A DNA stretch of 35,811 bases from Clostridia bacterium (GTDB lineage Bacteria > Bacillota > Clostridia > Lutisporales > Lutisporaceae), in NCBI GenBank assembly GCA_029239905.1, contig JARBUB010000003.1, positions 1 to 35,811 on the forward strand. The letters are read 5' to 3'. Shown one piece after another: positions 11,328 to 23,291 of this stretch; the stretch's first letter is position 1, and every line of letters begins with the position of its first letter. A model generated the notes under the pieces. The model was not told where the DNA came from and did no database searches. It worked only from the letters and a program-made list of their open reading frames with translations. A program made the translations under genes and the position numbers.

Positions 11328-12209
11328 ATGAGAGTTTTCAATTTTATGAAATACAAAAAAATCTGGTTTGGTATTTCTGGTTTTATAATTGCAGTAGGTC
11401 TTGTATTTCTTATAATAAATGGTGGTTTAAACCTTGGAATAGATTATACAGGCGGAACATCCATACAAATTGATTTTGATAAGGAATATGATTTAGAAAA
11501 AGTGAGAGATATAGTATCAAAATATGATAAAGATGCTATTGTTACCTATGCTGGAAATGATAATGAGTTAGCTCTTATAAGAACAAATATAGGTTTAGAT
11601 GTTGAGAAACAAGGTGAACTAAAAAGTACACTTAAAGAAAACCTAGGCGTTGAAGAGACAAATATTCAGATTGAGTTCATAGGACCTTCAATAGGCAGTG
11701 AATTAATGAAGAAAGCGTTAATTGCTTTGATACTTGCAAACTTAGGTATTTTACTTTATGTTTCAGTAAGATTTGAATGGAGATTAGGTTTATCTGCAAT
11801 CGTCGCGCTTGTACATGATATATTAATAATGATTACCGTATTTGCAGTATTACAAATACCTGTAGGCTCATCATTCTTAGCAGCATTGTTAACTATTATC
11901 GGTTATTCAATCAACGATACTATAGTTATTTTTGACAGAATTAGAGAAAATATGAAGAGTCATAAGAAGATGGATGAAGATGACCTTGTTAATTTAAGCA
12001 CATCACAGTCATTGACTAGAACTATAAATACCTCAGTTACTACTTTAATTACTATTTTAGCTCTATATATTTTAGGGGTACCAGCTATTAGAGATTTCGC
12101 TTTACCGATGATAGTAGGTATAGTTAGTGGGGTTTACTCAACGATATTTATTGCAAGCCCAGTATGGGTTATGTTGAGAAAAGTTCGTAAAACAGCTTCA
12201 AATCATTAA
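11328..12209 (+). CDS. secF: Protein translocase subunit SecF
   Basis: LGIDYTGGTSIQI; SINDTIVIFDRIREN; directly follows secD. Confidence 0.96.
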   Translation: MRVFNFMKYKKIWFGISGFIIAVGLVFLIINGGLNLGIDYTGGTSIQIDFDKEYDLEKVRDIVSKYDKDAIVTYAGNDNELALIRTNIGLDVEKQGELKSTLKENLGVEETNIQIEFIGPSIGSELMKKALIALILANLGILLYVSVRFEWRLGLSAIVALVHDILIMITVFAVLQIPVGSSFLAALLTIIGYSINDTIVIFDRIRENMKSHKKMDEDDLVNLSTSQSLTRTINTSVTTLITILALYILGVPAIRDFALPMIVGIVSGVYSTIFIASPVWVMLRKVRKTASNH

Positions 12210-12221
12210 AAAAAACTGCAA

Positions 12222-12250
12222 GGTAACTGCTAAAGCAGTTACCTTTTTTA
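12222..12250 (+). terminator. Rho-independent terminator after secF
   Basis: AGGTAACTGC-TAAA-GCAGTTACCT then T run. Confidence 0.9.
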
Positions 12251-12338
12251 TTTTTATTGCGCAACATAATAAATTGTTAAATACATACTAAGAATATATA
12301 TTTAGAAAATTAACATAGAAAGTAATGTAGGTGGCATT

Positions 12339-14042
12339 GTGAGAAAAAAATGGGTTCCATACAATAAGAGCTATGAACTGACAGAACAATTGAAGAGTAT
12401 GTATAATGTAAGTGAAATGTTTGCAAGGACTCTTATTAACAGAGGTCTTGACGACATAGATAAAGTAAATAGGTTTTTAAAAGCTGACATAAGTGATTTA
12501 TATGATTCTTTTCTGCTGACCGATATGGAAAATGCAGTAGATCGAATTCTTATGGCAATTGAAGAAAATGAAAAAATTTGTATTTATGGCGATTATGATG
12601 TGGATGGAATAACTTCAACTGCCCTCTGTGTAAATATACTGCGAAAGCTAGAGGCAGACGTAATGTATTATATACCGGTCAGAGCTGAAGAGGGCTATGG
12701 CCTGAACAGCGAAGCTATTGACTACATTGCAGAGCAGGGTGTTAATTTAATAATAACTGTTGATTGCGGAATACGATCAGTAGATGTAGTTGAAAAGGTT
12801 AACGAAAAAGGCATGAATATAATTATCACGGACCACCATGAGTGTGGGGACATACTACCTGATGCATGCGCTGTAGTCAATCCTCACCGAAATGACAGCG
12901 GTTATCCCTTTAAAGAATTGGCCGGTGTAGGGGTAGCTTTTAAACTTATGCAGGGGATCACAGAAAGTATTGGCTATAGAGAACTTTTATATGATGTAAT
13001 AGATATTGCTGCAATTGGAACTATTGCAGATGTTGTGCCTTTGCTGGATGAAAATAGAATCATAGTAAAAAATGGCTTAGAAAAGCTTATGAGTACTGAA
13101 AACATTGGGCTGAAAGCTCTTATTGATACTTGTGATTTAGCAGATAAGCAAATATCATCATATAACATAGCATTTATAATTGCACCAAGAATAAACGCTG
13201 CAGGCAGATTAGCTGATGCTGGCAGGTGTGTAGAGCTTTTGATTACTGATGATGAGGCTCTTGCATATGAAATCGCGAAAGAGCTTGAAGTTGAAAATAA
13301 GGAAAGACAGCGAATTGAGGCAGAAATTTTAGAACAGGCAATAGCAAAAGTGAATGAAGATAAAGACTTTGCGAATAGCAGAGTACTTATATTGGATGAA
13401 CTGAACTGGCATCCTGGAGTGATAGGTATTGTCGCATCAAGAATAGTAGAGCAATTCAGCAAGCCTGCAGTTTTAATAGGCAGGGACATGGAAGTTGGAA
13501 AAGGCTCTGGCAGAAGTATGAGTGGATTTAATTTATATGAAGCCATGAATAGGTGCAGTGAATTATTTGAAAAGTTCGGTGGTCATGAAATGGCTGCTGG
13601 ATTAACAATTAAATCAAATAAGATTGATGCATTTAGAAAGAAAATAAACGAAATTGCTGATGAAATGCTGCAGGGAAAAGAGTTATTGCCTGAAATATTA
13701 GTTGATTATAAGCTAGAACCAACGGATATTAACCTGCAGGTTGCTAAACAGCTGAAAGAGTTAGAACCCTTCGGCATGGGGAATCCAAATCCGAACTTTG
13801 TATGTAGAAACATGCAGGTTATAGATAAAAAGCAGGTGGGTGCAAATAATAAACATCTGTCACTAAATCTTTATGATGGAAACAATAATGTGAAAGCAAT
13901 TGCTTTTAATATGGGAAATTTATATAATGTATTATCAAGTAGTAGAAAAATTGATATAATATGTTGTATGGATATAAACCAGTGGAATGATAATGAAACT
14001 GTTCAATTAGTCATAAAAGATATCAAGATAAATAAAAACTAA
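12339..14042 (+). CDS. recJ: Single-stranded-DNA-specific exonuclease RecJ
   Basis: [12 protein letters not shown] (DHH), [31 protein letters not shown] (DHHA1); GTG start. Confidence 0.96.
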   Translation: MRKKWVPYNKSYELTEQLKSMYNVSEMFARTLINRGLDDIDKVNRFLKADISDLYDSFLLTDMENAVDRILMAIEENEKICIYGDYDVDGITSTALCVNILRKLEADVMYYIPVRAEEGYGLNSEAIDYIAEQGVNLIITVDCGIRSVDVVEKVNEKGMNIIITDHHECGDILPDACAVVNPHRNDSGYPFKELAGVGVAFKLMQGITESIGYRELLYDVIDIAAIGTIADVVPLLDENRIIVKNGLEKLMSTENIGLKALIDTCDLADKQISSYNIAFIIAPRINAAGRLADAGRCVELLITDDEALAYEIAKELEVENKERQRIEAEILEQAIAKVNEDKDFANSRVLILDELNWHPGVIGIVASRIVEQFSKPAVLIGRDMEVGKGSGRSMSGFNLYEAMNRCSELFEKFGGHEMAAGLTIKSNKIDAFRKKINEIADEMLQGKELLPEILVDYKLEPTDINLQVAKQLKELEPFGMGNPNPNFVCRNMQVIDKKQVGANNKHLSLNLYDGNNNVKAIAFNMGNLYNVLSSSRKIDIICCMDINQWNDNETVQLVIKDIKINKN

Positions 14043-14062
14043 GTGCGGGGGTATTAACAAAT

Positions 14063-14578
14063 ATGAATTTTGAAAAATATATTAGAGTTATTGAGGATTT
14101 TCCAAAGGAAGGCATTAGCTTTATGGATGTAACAACATTAATCAAGGACGGCGAGGCATATAGAGCCGCGATTAAGGAAATTGCAGAAAAGATTAAACCT
14201 TTGAATGTTGATGTTATAGTTGGTCCAGAAGCCAGAGGCTTTTTATTTGGGGCGCCTGTTGCTTATGAACTAGGAATCGGGTTTGTACCTGTGAGAAAAC
14301 CAGGTAAGCTTCCTGGTGAAACGATAAAGTATGATTATGCCCTCGAATATGGTACAGATGCATTGGAAATCCATAAAGATGCTATAACAAAAGGTATGAG
14401 AGTAGCTTTGGTTGATGATCTTCTTGCGACGGGTGGTACAATACTTGCAGCTGCAAAACTTGTTGAAAGCCTTGGAGGAGAGGTAGTACACATTGGATTT
14501 TTAATAGAATTATCCTTCTTAAATGGAAAGAGCACATTAGCTGGTTATAAAACAGATTCAATAGTTGAATATAAGTAA
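14063..14578 (+). CDS. apt: Adenine phosphoribosyltransferase
   Basis: [48 protein letters not shown] motif. Confidence 0.97.
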   Translation: MNFEKYIRVIEDFPKEGISFMDVTTLIKDGEAYRAAIKEIAEKIKPLNVDVIVGPEARGFLFGAPVAYELGIGFVPVRKPGKLPGETIKYDYALEYGTDALEIHKDAITKGMRVALVDDLLATGGTILAAAKLVESLGGEVVHIGFLIELSFLNGKSTLAGYKTDSIVEYK

Positions 14579-14581
14579 TAG

Positions 14582-14623
14582 ATATTGAGAAAATAGCTGG
14601 AATACCAGCTATTTTCTCAATAT
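14582..14623. terminator. Perfect 19-bp hairpin between apt and relA
   Basis: ATATTGAGAAAATAGCTGG-AATA-CCAGCTATTTTCTCAATAT, no clean T tract. Confidence 0.6.
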
Positions 14624-14686
14624 GAGAGAATTATAGATATTTATATGTGAATTGTAATTTAGATTTTATTGAAGTTGGTGTTTAAT

Positions 14687-16858
14687 ATGCTTAATAAATT
14701 ATTAGAAAAAATAGAAAAATATAATCCTTCAGATAGCACTGCAATCATAGAGAAGGCTTATAATTATGCCAATAGTGCGCACGAAGGGCAAATGAGAAAT
14801 TCAGGTGACGATTATATTTCTCATCCCTTAGAGGTTGCGAATATTTTGGCTGATTTAAACATGGACAATGTAACAATAGCAGCAGCTATTTTGCACGATG
14901 TAATAGAAGATACAAGGTTTTCCTATGAAGATGTCAGAAATGATTTCGGGGATGAAGTTGCTATGCTTGTAGATGGTGTTACCAAGCTTGGCAAGCTGGA
15001 GTATACAACGAAGGAAGAGCTGCAGGCAGAGAACTTAAGAAAGATGTTTATGGCAATGGCTAAGGATATTAGAGTAATTATAATAAAATTAGCCGATCGA
15101 CTTCATAATATGAGGACCTTGAAATTCATGCCTGAGAAGAAGCAACGGGAAAAGGCAACTGAAACCATGGAGATTTATGCACCAATTGCCCATAGGCTTG
15201 GTATTTCAAAGATAAAATGGGAAATGGAAGACTTAGCTTTAAGGTATCTTGAGCCAACAGCATATTTTGACTTAGTTGAAAAGGTTGCCAAAAAGAGACA
15301 AGAGCGTGAAGAGTATATTAATAAAGTTATAGTAGAGCTTGATGAAAAAATTCATGAAGTTGGTATTGATGTTCATATCGAGGGAAGACCAAAAAGTTTT
15401 TATAGTATTTATAGAAAAATGTACTTTCAAAATAAATCCTTTGATCAGATATTCGATCTTACAGCCGTAAGAATAATTGTTGAAACAGTGAAGGACTGCT
15501 ATGGTGCTTTAGGAATTGTTCATACCTTGTGGAAGCCTATACCTGGCAGATTTAAAGATTATATTGCAATGCCAAAGCCTAATATGTATCAGTCCTTGCA
15601 TACAACAGTTGTCGGTCCGGATGGACAACCCTTTGAAGTGCAGATCAGGACTTGGGAAATGCATAGGACCTCAGAATTTGGAATTGCTGCTCACTGGAAG
15701 TATAAAGAGGGTAAAAACAGTCAGAACGATTTTGACGCAAAATTAAAATGGCTTCGTCAAATGTTGGAATGGCAAAATGAGATTAAAGATACAAAAGAGT
15801 TTATGGAAACTCTAAAAATAGATTTATTGGTAGATGAGGTTTATGTGTTTACCCCAAAAGGAGATGTAATAGACCTTCCTGTTGATTCTACACCCATAGA
15901 TTTTGCTTATAAGATTCATAGTCACATAGGAAATAAATGTATAGGTGCGAAGATTAACAGTAGAATCGTTACCTTAGACTATAAGCTGCAGAATGGTGAT
16001 ATTGTTGAAATTATAACCTCTGCAAATGCCAATGGGCCAAGTAGAGATTGGCTGAAGATTGCCAAAAGTAATCATACAAAAAACAAAATAAAGCAATGGT
16101 TTAAAAAAGAAAAAAGAGATGAAAATGTCCAAAAGGGCAGAGAACTATTAGAGCGTGAAAGCAAGAGGCATGGCGTAAATCCTTCTACTATATTAAAGCC
16201 TGAGCTCTTGGATATAATATATAAGAGATACAGTTTAAACAGCGTAGAAGATTTGTATGCATCTGTAGGCTATGGTGGTATCACAGCTAACTTAGTTTTG
16301 AATAAGCTTAAGGAAGAATATAAGAAGCTAATTAAACCAGAGGACAAAGATATTATTGCTGAACTGGAAGAAAAGCTTCAGAGGCCAGAAACAGCACGTA
16401 AGAAGATTAGTTCAAACGGGATTAAGGTTAAAGGCATAGAAAATGTAATGATTCGTTTTGCACGCTGCTGCAACCCTGTGCCGGGAGATGAGGTTTTTGG
16501 ATATATCACAAAGGGTAGAGGCGTATCTGTACACAGAAAGAGCTGTCCTAATGCCAACGAGTTTTTAAGACAATCAGAGCGATTGATTGATGTAGAATGG
16601 CTCACAGAAACAAAGGTTTCTTACAATGCAGATGTTGAAATTAGGGCATATGATAGGAAGGGCTTGCTTTCGGAAATTACAACCATTGTAGACGAAAGTA
16701 AAATTAACATAAATTCCTTCTACTCCAGAACGACAAAGGAACGTATGGCTATTATAAACTTTATATTAGAAATACATGATGTTGAACAGTTGAATAAACT
16801 GATTAAAAAGTTTAAAAAGATAGAAGGTATTGTTGACGTATTCAGATCGAAGCAATAG
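14687..16858 (+). CDS. relA: (p)ppGpp synthetase/hydrolase, RelA/SpoT family
   Basis: HD domain ([11 protein letters not shown]), synthetase domain ([22 protein letters not shown]), TGS, C-terminal ACT. Confidence 0.96.
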   Translation: MLNKLLEKIEKYNPSDSTAIIEKAYNYANSAHEGQMRNSGDDYISHPLEVANILADLNMDNVTIAAAILHDVIEDTRFSYEDVRNDFGDEVAMLVDGVTKLGKLEYTTKEELQAENLRKMFMAMAKDIRVIIIKLADRLHNMRTLKFMPEKKQREKATETMEIYAPIAHRLGISKIKWEMEDLALRYLEPTAYFDLVEKVAKKRQEREEYINKVIVELDEKIHEVGIDVHIEGRPKSFYSIYRKMYFQNKSFDQIFDLTAVRIIVETVKDCYGALGIVHTLWKPIPGRFKDYIAMPKPNMYQSLHTTVVGPDGQPFEVQIRTWEMHRTSEFGIAAHWKYKEGKNSQNDFDAKLKWLRQMLEWQNEIKDTKEFMETLKIDLLVDEVYVFTPKGDVIDLPVDSTPIDFAYKIHSHIGNKCIGAKINSRIVTLDYKLQNGDIVEIITSANANGPSRDWLKIAKSNHTKNKIKQWFKKEKRDENVQKGRELLERESKRHGVNPSTILKPELLDIIYKRYSLNSVEDLYASVGYGGITANLVLNKLKEEYKKLIKPEDKDIIAELEEKLQRPETARKKISSNGIKVKGIENVMIRFARCCNPVPGDEVFGYITKGRGVSVHRKSCPNANEFLRQSERLIDVEWLTETKVSYNADVEIRAYDRKGLLSEITTIVDESKININSFYSRTTKERMAIINFILEIHDVEQLNKLIKKFKKIEGIVDVFRSKQ

Positions 16859-16884
16859 AAATAAACAAGTATACAGGAGGACTT

Positions 16885-17334
16885 ATGAGAGCTGTAGTGC
16901 AACGAGTTACGAAAGGGAATGTAGAAATTGAAGGCGATATTGTTGGCAGCATAGAGAAGGGCCTAGTGGTTCTGCTGGGCGTAAGCGAAAAGGATACAAA
17001 GGATGATGTCGCTTATATGGCAGATAAAATATTGAATTTAAGAGTATTTGATGATGAGGAAGGAAAAATGAACTTTTCCTTGCTTGATATAAAAGGTGAA
17101 CTGCTGGTTGTTTCGCAGTTTACTTTATACGGAGATTGTAGAAAAGGAAGAAGGCCAAATTATATGGCTGCTGCCAAACCTGAACTGGCTGATGCATTAT
17201 ATAATGATTTAGTAAAAGTTTGCAGAGCGCAAGCTGTAAAAACTGAAACAGGGGTATTCCAGGCAGATATGAAGGTTAATATCATAAATGATGGACCCGT
17301 TACACTAATAATCGACAGTGAGAAGATCATATAA
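16885..17334 (+). CDS. dtd: D-aminoacyl-tRNA deacylase
   Basis: [51 protein letters not shown]. Confidence 0.97.
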   Translation: MRAVVQRVTKGNVEIEGDIVGSIEKGLVVLLGVSEKDTKDDVAYMADKILNLRVFDDEEGKMNFSLLDIKGELLVVSQFTLYGDCRKGRRPNYMAAAKPELADALYNDLVKVCRAQAVKTETGVFQADMKVNIINDGPVTLIIDSEKII

Positions 17335-17366
17335 AGTATATATTGAGTTTGTAGGAGTGATATTTA

Positions 17367-17981
17367 TTGTTTAAGAAGCTACCCTTGGGTAAATTTGAAA
17401 CGAATTGTTATATCATTGCAGATGATGCTTCTAAGGAAGCTGCTGTAATTGATCCAGCAGATGATTTTCCTAAAATAAAGCAGTTTATCGAGGAACATGA
17501 TCTTAAGGTAAAATATATTTTATTGACCCACGCTCATGGGGATCATATTCTTGCATTGCCTGAAATAAAAGCATACTCTAAGGCACCTATAGGTTTAAAC
17601 TCTGGAGATGAGGATATGTTAATGAATGCTGCCATCAACATGTCAGGGCAATTTACACGACATCCTGTTGAAAGTAAAGCAGATTTTTATCTTAAAGATG
17701 GAGACACACTGGAGTTAGGTAGCAATAAAGTTAGTATTATACATACTCCAGGGCATACAAAAGGCGGAACATGTATACTTTTTGAGAAAGAACTAATGGC
17801 AGGAGATACCTTATTTGCAAGGGGTATTGGAAGAACCGACTTTTATGGCGGAGATTATGATACTCTAATTAATTCAATAATAACAAAGCTTTTTATTCTA
17901 CCTGAAGACACCAACGTTCATCCGGGGCATGGAAGCTCCACAACTATTTTGAGAGAGAAGCATAATAACCCTTTTATTTAA
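17367..17981 (+). CDS. MBL-fold (glyoxalase II-like) metallohydrolase
   Basis: LLTHAHGDHI, HTPGHTKGGTCIL, AGDTLFARGIGRTD, HPGHG. Confidence 0.95.
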   Translation: MFKKLPLGKFETNCYIIADDASKEAAVIDPADDFPKIKQFIEEHDLKVKYILLTHAHGDHILALPEIKAYSKAPIGLNSGDEDMLMNAAINMSGQFTRHPVESKADFYLKDGDTLELGSNKVSIIHTPGHTKGGTCILFEKELMAGDTLFARGIGRTDFYGGDYDTLINSIITKLFILPEDTNVHPGHGSSTTILREKHNNPFI

Positions 17982-18066
17982 GAAAATTGATGCATATCCT
18001 AAAAACCCCGGGCAAAACTATATTTATGTTAATGCCAATTAAAATTCTATAAACGGGAGGATAAGC

Positions 18067-18243
18067 ATGAATAATCAAAATATAAGTAATTTGAAAAGTC
18101 ACGTGGAACCCAATTTAGATTTTGATGATGTGGATATTGATTTAATTATGGAATCTGATTTAGAGGACTATGAGATAGCGGCAGAGCTTGGAATGGGTCT
18201 TTGTCAAATTTCTAAAATAAGAAGAGAACTATTTGAGGATTAG
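18067..18243 (+). CDS. 58-aa putative helix-turn-helix protein (absent from ORF track)
   Basis: Manual translation MNNQNISNLKSHVEPNLDFDDVDIDLIMESDLEDYEIAAELGMGLCQISKIRRELFED*; RBS GGGAGG; stops 3 nt before the hemZ GTG. Confidence 0.8.
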   Translation: MNNQNISNLKSHVEPNLDFDDVDIDLIMESDLEDYEIAAELGMGLCQISKIRRELFED

Positions 18244-18246
18244 ACG

Positions 18247-19731
18247 GTGAATGCAATGATCAAACTAGTAGTAAACCATACCTATGCAGCTGAAGCAGCT
18301 AATATAATTAGGTTGTTTTATGGTAAAACACAAATAGATATTGTAAACCTTGAGGCTTTGGAATACAACCAAAGCCTTTTTCAAGCTAATGAAGTTTTGC
18401 TGTATAGCCTATTAGATTATGAAGATGAGAAAATTGTTGGAAGAGCAATTCTAAATTTACATGATGAAAAAAAAGAATATAGCGAAAAGTATCCAATTGA
18501 TACTGAAAAACAAAGGAAAGAGGCTGTAAAGCTTATCATGTATAAACTATTATCCTTGCATCTTGGGAAGACTTATCCTTGGGGAATTCTGACGGGTATA
18601 AGGCCAATAAAAATAGTCCATGAGCTAATGGACAAGGGCTTTAATGATGAGTATATTGAATCATTTATGCCGGAAAATTATTTGGTATCTATAGAAAAGG
18701 CAAAGCTGGCTGTTGATATAGCACAAAGAGAGAGAAGCTTTATCTATCCCTTAGACACCAAAACAGTAAGCATATACATAGGAATACCTTTCTGTCCAAC
18801 AAGATGTCATTATTGTTCTTTTACCTCCAATTCATTAAAAACCTGCGGAGGACTCGTAGAAGGTTACTTAGATGCTTTGATATATGAAATGGAGCAAACA
18901 CATGTATTTATGAATAAATACAACCTGAAGGTACAGACTATGTATATCGGTGGAGGTACACCCACATCTTTAAATGAGGAACAGCTTGAAAGACTGTTGG
19001 CTAAGGCTTACTCGTTGTTTGGAGAAGATTTGGTTGAGTTCACCTGTGAAGCTGGACGCCCAGATACCATTACTGAAGGTAAGCTAAAAGTACTTAAGCA
19101 AGGCGGAGTCACTAGAATCAGCATAAACCCACAGACTATGAATGATGAAACCTTAAAAGCAATTGGAAGGGCTCACAGTGCAGAAGAAACAGTAAAAAGC
19201 TTTGAATTAGCGCGGAAGCTAGGGTTCGACAACATTAATATGGATATCATTTTAGGACTGCCAGGAGAAGGTATAGAGCACTTAGAGAGAACACTACATG
19301 CGATAGAGAAGCTGCAGCCTGAAAGCCTTACTGTACATACCATGGCAATCAAAAGGGCATCAATCATCAACGAGAATTTAGATATTGTTTCTAATTCAGG
19401 TAATACCTCAGAAATGATGAAGCTTACAGTTGAATTTGCAAATAAGCATGATTTACACCCATATTATTTATATAGACAAAAAAATATGGTTGAGAACCTT
19501 GAGAATATTGGTTATAGCAAAGCAGGGTATGAATGCATATATAATATACAAATTATCGAAGAGAAGCAGACAAATATTGCTTTTGGAGCAGATGCTATTA
19601 CAAAAACAGTATATACTGATGAAAATAGGATTGAACGTCAAGCTAACATCAAAGATATTAAGCTTTATATATCTAGAATTGATGAGCAGATAAATAAAAA
19701 GCTTAAGCTGCTTGAAGAGCTTTATAAATAG
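18247..19731 (+). CDS. hemZ: Oxygen-independent coproporphyrinogen dehydrogenase HemZ (radical SAM)
   Basis: IGIPFCPTRCHYCSF radical SAM CxxxCxxC; YIGGGTPTSL; NMDIILGLPGE. Confidence 0.92.
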   Translation: MNAMIKLVVNHTYAAEAANIIRLFYGKTQIDIVNLEALEYNQSLFQANEVLLYSLLDYEDEKIVGRAILNLHDEKKEYSEKYPIDTEKQRKEAVKLIMYKLLSLHLGKTYPWGILTGIRPIKIVHELMDKGFNDEYIESFMPENYLVSIEKAKLAVDIAQRERSFIYPLDTKTVSIYIGIPFCPTRCHYCSFTSNSLKTCGGLVEGYLDALIYEMEQTHVFMNKYNLKVQTMYIGGGTPTSLNEEQLERLLAKAYSLFGEDLVEFTCEAGRPDTITEGKLKVLKQGGVTRISINPQTMNDETLKAIGRAHSAEETVKSFELARKLGFDNINMDIILGLPGEGIEHLERTLHAIEKLQPESLTVHTMAIKRASIINENLDIVSNSGNTSEMMKLTVEFANKHDLHPYYLYRQKNMVENLENIGYSKAGYECIYNIQIIEEKQTNIAFGADAITKTVYTDENRIERQANIKDIKLYISRIDEQINKKLKLLEELYK

Positions 19732-19788
19732 TTATTGATAATGACAGCAAATATTTTCAACAATTTTATAAAATATTGAATATCCTAG

Positions 19789-19817
19789 TTGACACCGCAT
19801 ATTAACAGTATTATAAT
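19789..19817 (+). promoter_or_regulatory. Consensus sigmaA promoter for the hisS-aspS T-box transcript
   Basis: TTGACA-N17-TATAAT. Confidence 0.88.
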
Positions 19818-19823
19818 ATATGA

Positions 19824-20080
19824 AACTAGGATTAATATTCAAATTAGTGCATTGATTGGGAAGAGTAGTATGAAACTTCTTAACAGAGATGGAAATGCCT
19901 TGACTGTAAGCATTCCTTAAGAAAGTCATCCGAAGACACCTAGGAGCACAGCTGTTTATAATGACAGCACGTATATCCGCGTTAAGGATTTGAGTTTGTT
20001 TTTACAAGCAGGGTGGCACCACGGGAATTACTCTCGTCCCTGACGATTACGTCAGAGGCGGGGGTTTTTATATTTTTAAG
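19824..20080 (+). ncRNA. T-box leader upstream of hisS-aspS
   Basis: AGTAG / GATGG / specifier context GAA-GAC-ACC; T-box AGGGTGGCACCACGG at 20010-20024; terminator hairpin around TGACG-ATTA-CGTCA ending in TTTTT. Confidence 0.93.
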
Positions 20081-20109
20081 ACTATTTAAATTTAATTGGA
20101 GGGATTAAC

Positions 20110-21381
20110 ATGCAGATCAAGAGACCAAAGGGTACTGAAGATATTACCCCTGCACAGGTCTATAAGTGGCAATATGTAGAAGCCCTAATGAGGGAAATAT
20201 GCGCATTAAATGGATACAGGGAAATCAGGACACCAGCCTTTGAACATACAGAATTGTTTCATAGGGGTGTAGGAGAAACAACTGACGTAGTGCAAAAAGA
20301 AATGTACACCTTTGAAGATAAGGCAAATAGAAGCCTCACACTTAAGCCAGAAGGTACGGCAACAGCGGTAAGAGCATTTATCGAAAATGGGTTGTTCAAT
20401 GAACCGCAGCCAACAAAGTTGTTTTATTTCACCCCTTGCTTTAGATATGAAAAGCCACAATCAGGGCGTCTTAGAGAACATCACCAATTTGGTATAGAAG
20501 CCTTTGGATCCAGTGACCCTTCTATTGATGCAGAAATAATCAATTTAGCAATGACTGTTTACAAGAGATTGGGTGTAAGTAGCTTGCAGCTTAAAATAAA
20601 CAGCATAGGATGTCCAAAATGCAGGGTGGAATATAATAAAAAGCTGAAGGATTATTTGAGTCCTAAGCTTAACAATTTATGTGAAACCTGTCAGGATAGA
20701 TTCAATAAAAATCCTTTAAGAATAATAGATTGCAAGGAAGACAGATGCCAGCAGCAAATTACTGAAGTACCATTGATATTAGATCATATCTGTGAAGAAT
20801 GCAGCGAGCATTTCGAACAACTTAAGGTATCTCTAGACATAATAGGTCTTGAATATACAGTCGACCCAAGAATTGTTAGAGGTTTGGATTACTATACAAA
20901 AACAGCCTTTGAAATTGTAACTGACACCATAGGTGCTCAGGGTACAGTATGCGGAGGCGGACGCTATGATGGACTTATAGAACAAATCGACGGTCCTAGC
21001 ACACCTGGCGTAGGCTTTGGAATGGGTATAGAGAGACTTCTTATCGTTCTTGAAAAGGCAGGGATTGAGTTGCCAATTCCACCATCTATGGACTTATTTA
21101 TCATAGGTCTTGGGGACGCAGGAGTGAAAGAGTCAATTAAGCTGATCCACAAATTAAGAGATAATAATATTAAATGCGATAAGGATTATGCGGGCAGAAG
21201 CTTAAAAGCACAAATGAAGTATGCCAATAAAATGAATGCGAGATATATCACAGTAATCGGTGAAGATGAAATAAACAATAATAAAATTAAAGTTAAGAAT
21301 ATGGAAAACGGCAGTGAAGAAGAAATACAGCTTAATCAATTGCTGGAATACATGAAAAATATACAACAGGGGGCGAAGTAA
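20110..21381 (+). CDS. hisS: Histidyl-tRNA synthetase
   Basis: [20 protein letters not shown]-like [45 protein letters not shown]. Confidence 0.97.
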   Translation: MQIKRPKGTEDITPAQVYKWQYVEALMREICALNGYREIRTPAFEHTELFHRGVGETTDVVQKEMYTFEDKANRSLTLKPEGTATAVRAFIENGLFNEPQPTKLFYFTPCFRYEKPQSGRLREHHQFGIEAFGSSDPSIDAEIINLAMTVYKRLGVSSLQLKINSIGCPKCRVEYNKKLKDYLSPKLNNLCETCQDRFNKNPLRIIDCKEDRCQQQITEVPLILDHICEECSEHFEQLKVSLDIIGLEYTVDPRIVRGLDYYTKTAFEIVTDTIGAQGTVCGGGRYDGLIEQIDGPSTPGVGFGMGIERLLIVLEKAGIELPIPPSMDLFIIGLGDAGVKESIKLIHKLRDNNIKCDKDYAGRSLKAQMKYANKMNARYITVIGEDEINNNKIKVKNMENGSEEEIQLNQLLEYMKNIQQGAK

Positions 21382-23148
21382 ATGGGTAAATTTAATAGAT
21401 CGCATATGTGCGGTGAGCTAAACGAAAGTAATATAGGACAAAAGGTTACAGTTTATGGATGGGTACAAAAAAGCAGAGATTTGGGCAGTTTGAAGTTTAT
21501 TGATTTAAGAGATAGAACTGGCATTGTGCAGGCGGTTATTAACAGGGATGCAACAGAAGATCTGTTTAATGAAGCGGCTAAGGTAAGAGGCGAATTTGTA
21601 TTAGAAATCATAGGTGAAGTTTCAAAAAGAGGCGGTGCGGTTAATACAAAGATCAGCACTGGCAGCATTGAAATCGTTGTAAGCGGCATGCAGATCATCA
21701 GTAAGGCTGAAACACCTCCAATTTACATTGAAGATGATGCCAAAGAGTCAGAGGCCTTAAGACTGAAGTACAGATATCTGGATCTCAGAAAGCCTTCCAT
21801 GCAGAAGATTTTCTTTATGAGACACAAGACTGCTAAGGTAGTTAGAGACTATATGGATGAGAAGGGATTTATAGAAGTAGAAACTCCAATGCTTACTAAG
21901 ACAACTCCTGAAGGCGCAAGAGATTATCTTGTACCTAGCAGAGTTCAACCAGGGAATTTCTTTGCATTGCCGCAATCACCGCAATTGTTTAAGCAAATAT
22001 TGATGGTTTCTGGCTTTGATAAGTACTTCCAGATAGTTAAATGCTTCAGAGATGAGGATTTAAGAGCTGATAGACAACCTGAATTTACTCAAATTGATAT
22101 GGAATTGTCCTTTGTTGATGAGGACGATGTAATGAAGGTAAATGAAGGCTTGCTTCATAAGGTATTTAAAGAAATATTAGGCGTGGAAATTCCAAAAGAA
22201 TTTGACAGATTAACTTATAAAGAAGCAATGGAGAGATTTGGTTCAGATAAGCCAGATACTCGTTTTGGATTAGAATTTAAGGATCTTGGTGATCTTGTTG
22301 CGAATGTTGAATTCAAAGTCTTTGCGGATGCATTAGCAAACAAAGGTCTTGTAAAGGCAATCAATGCAAAGGGTGTAGGCGCAAAGATTAGTCGTAAAGA
22401 AATTGACAGTCTTGGTGAATATGTTAAAGTGTACAAAGCTAAGGGCTTGGCATGGATCAATGTAACTGAAGAAGGCATAAAATCACCTATAGCAAAATTT
22501 CTAAAAGATGAAGAAATGAGTGCTATCCTTGACAGAATGCAGGCGGAGGTTGGAGATATCATTTTTATAGTTGCTGATGCGGCAAATGTAACCTATGATG
22601 CTCTAGGACAGTTGCGACTTGAAGTAGCTAGAAGATTTGGTTTAATCGATGAAAGCAAATTTAACTTCCTTTGGGTAACAGAGTTCCCATTGTTTGATTA
22701 TGATGAGGAAGAAAATAGATATGTTGCAAAGCACCACCCATTCACAAGTCCAATGGAAGAAGATATTCCACTGTTGGATACAAATCCTGCAGAAGCGAGA
22801 GCAAAAGCATATGACGTTGTTCTTAACGGCTACGAAATAGGTGGAGGCAGTATAAGAATTCATAATCAGCAATTGCAAGAGAAAATGTTTGGATTACTGG
22901 GCTTCACCAATGAGCAAGCATGGTCAAAATTCGGCTTCTTACTTGAAGCATTCAAGTATGGCACACCTCCACATGGCGGTTTGGCTTTCGGACTTGATAG
23001 ATTGGTAATGCTGCTTACCGGAACAGACAACATAAAAGATGTTGTTGCCTTCCCTAAGACGCAAACAGCAAGCTGCTTAATGACAAATGCGCCTTCTCCT
23101 GCTGATGCAAAGCAATTAGAAGAGCTTAAAATCGCGACAAAAAATTAA
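21382..23148 (+). CDS. aspS: Aspartyl-tRNA synthetase
   Basis: [75 protein letters not shown]. Confidence 0.98.
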   Translation: MGKFNRSHMCGELNESNIGQKVTVYGWVQKSRDLGSLKFIDLRDRTGIVQAVINRDATEDLFNEAAKVRGEFVLEIIGEVSKRGGAVNTKISTGSIEIVVSGMQIISKAETPPIYIEDDAKESEALRLKYRYLDLRKPSMQKIFFMRHKTAKVVRDYMDEKGFIEVETPMLTKTTPEGARDYLVPSRVQPGNFFALPQSPQLFKQILMVSGFDKYFQIVKCFRDEDLRADRQPEFTQIDMELSFVDEDDVMKVNEGLLHKVFKEILGVEIPKEFDRLTYKEAMERFGSDKPDTRFGLEFKDLGDLVANVEFKVFADALANKGLVKAINAKGVGAKISRKEIDSLGEYVKVYKAKGLAWINVTEEGIKSPIAKFLKDEEMSAILDRMQAEVGDIIFIVADAANVTYDALGQLRLEVARRFGLIDESKFNFLWVTEFPLFDYDEEENRYVAKHHPFTSPMEEDIPLLDTNPAEARAKAYDVVLNGYEIGGGSIRIHNQQLQEKMFGLLGFTNEQAWSKFGFLLEAFKYGTPPHGGLAFGLDRLVMLLTGTDNIKDVVAFPKTQTASCLMTNAPSPADAKQLEELKIATKN

Positions 23149-23152
23149 TTGG

Positions 23153-23190
23153 TTCAGAAGTATCGTTTTCTGAAAGACGATACTTCTGAA
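23153..23190 (+). terminator. Hairpin after aspS
   Basis: TTCAGAAGTATCGT-N10-ACGATACTTCTGAA, 14-bp perfect stem, weak T tract (ATATTTTG). Confidence 0.7.
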
Positions 23191-23244
23191 ATATTTTGAG
23201 ACGAATTAAATTTAAAAGTTATGCAAAAACTAAAAATGTAGAAT

Positions 23245-23281
23245 AAAGTCCTGCTGTACTAACTTTATGGCAGGACTTTTT
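23245..23281 (+). terminator. Terminator-like hairpin abutting the tcdA RBS
   Basis: AAAGTCCTGC-N15-GCAGGACTTTTT immediately followed by GGAGG. Confidence 0.75.
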
Positions 23282-23291
23282 GGAGGTTAAA

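Noticed and set aside
12974-13546. 190-aa ORF on the minus strand
   Set aside because: Fully antisense to recJ, Ser/Ile-rich low-complexity translation, no RBS or family signature.
19173-19370. 65-aa minus-strand ORF inside hemZ
   Set aside because: Antisense to a clear radical-SAM coding frame.
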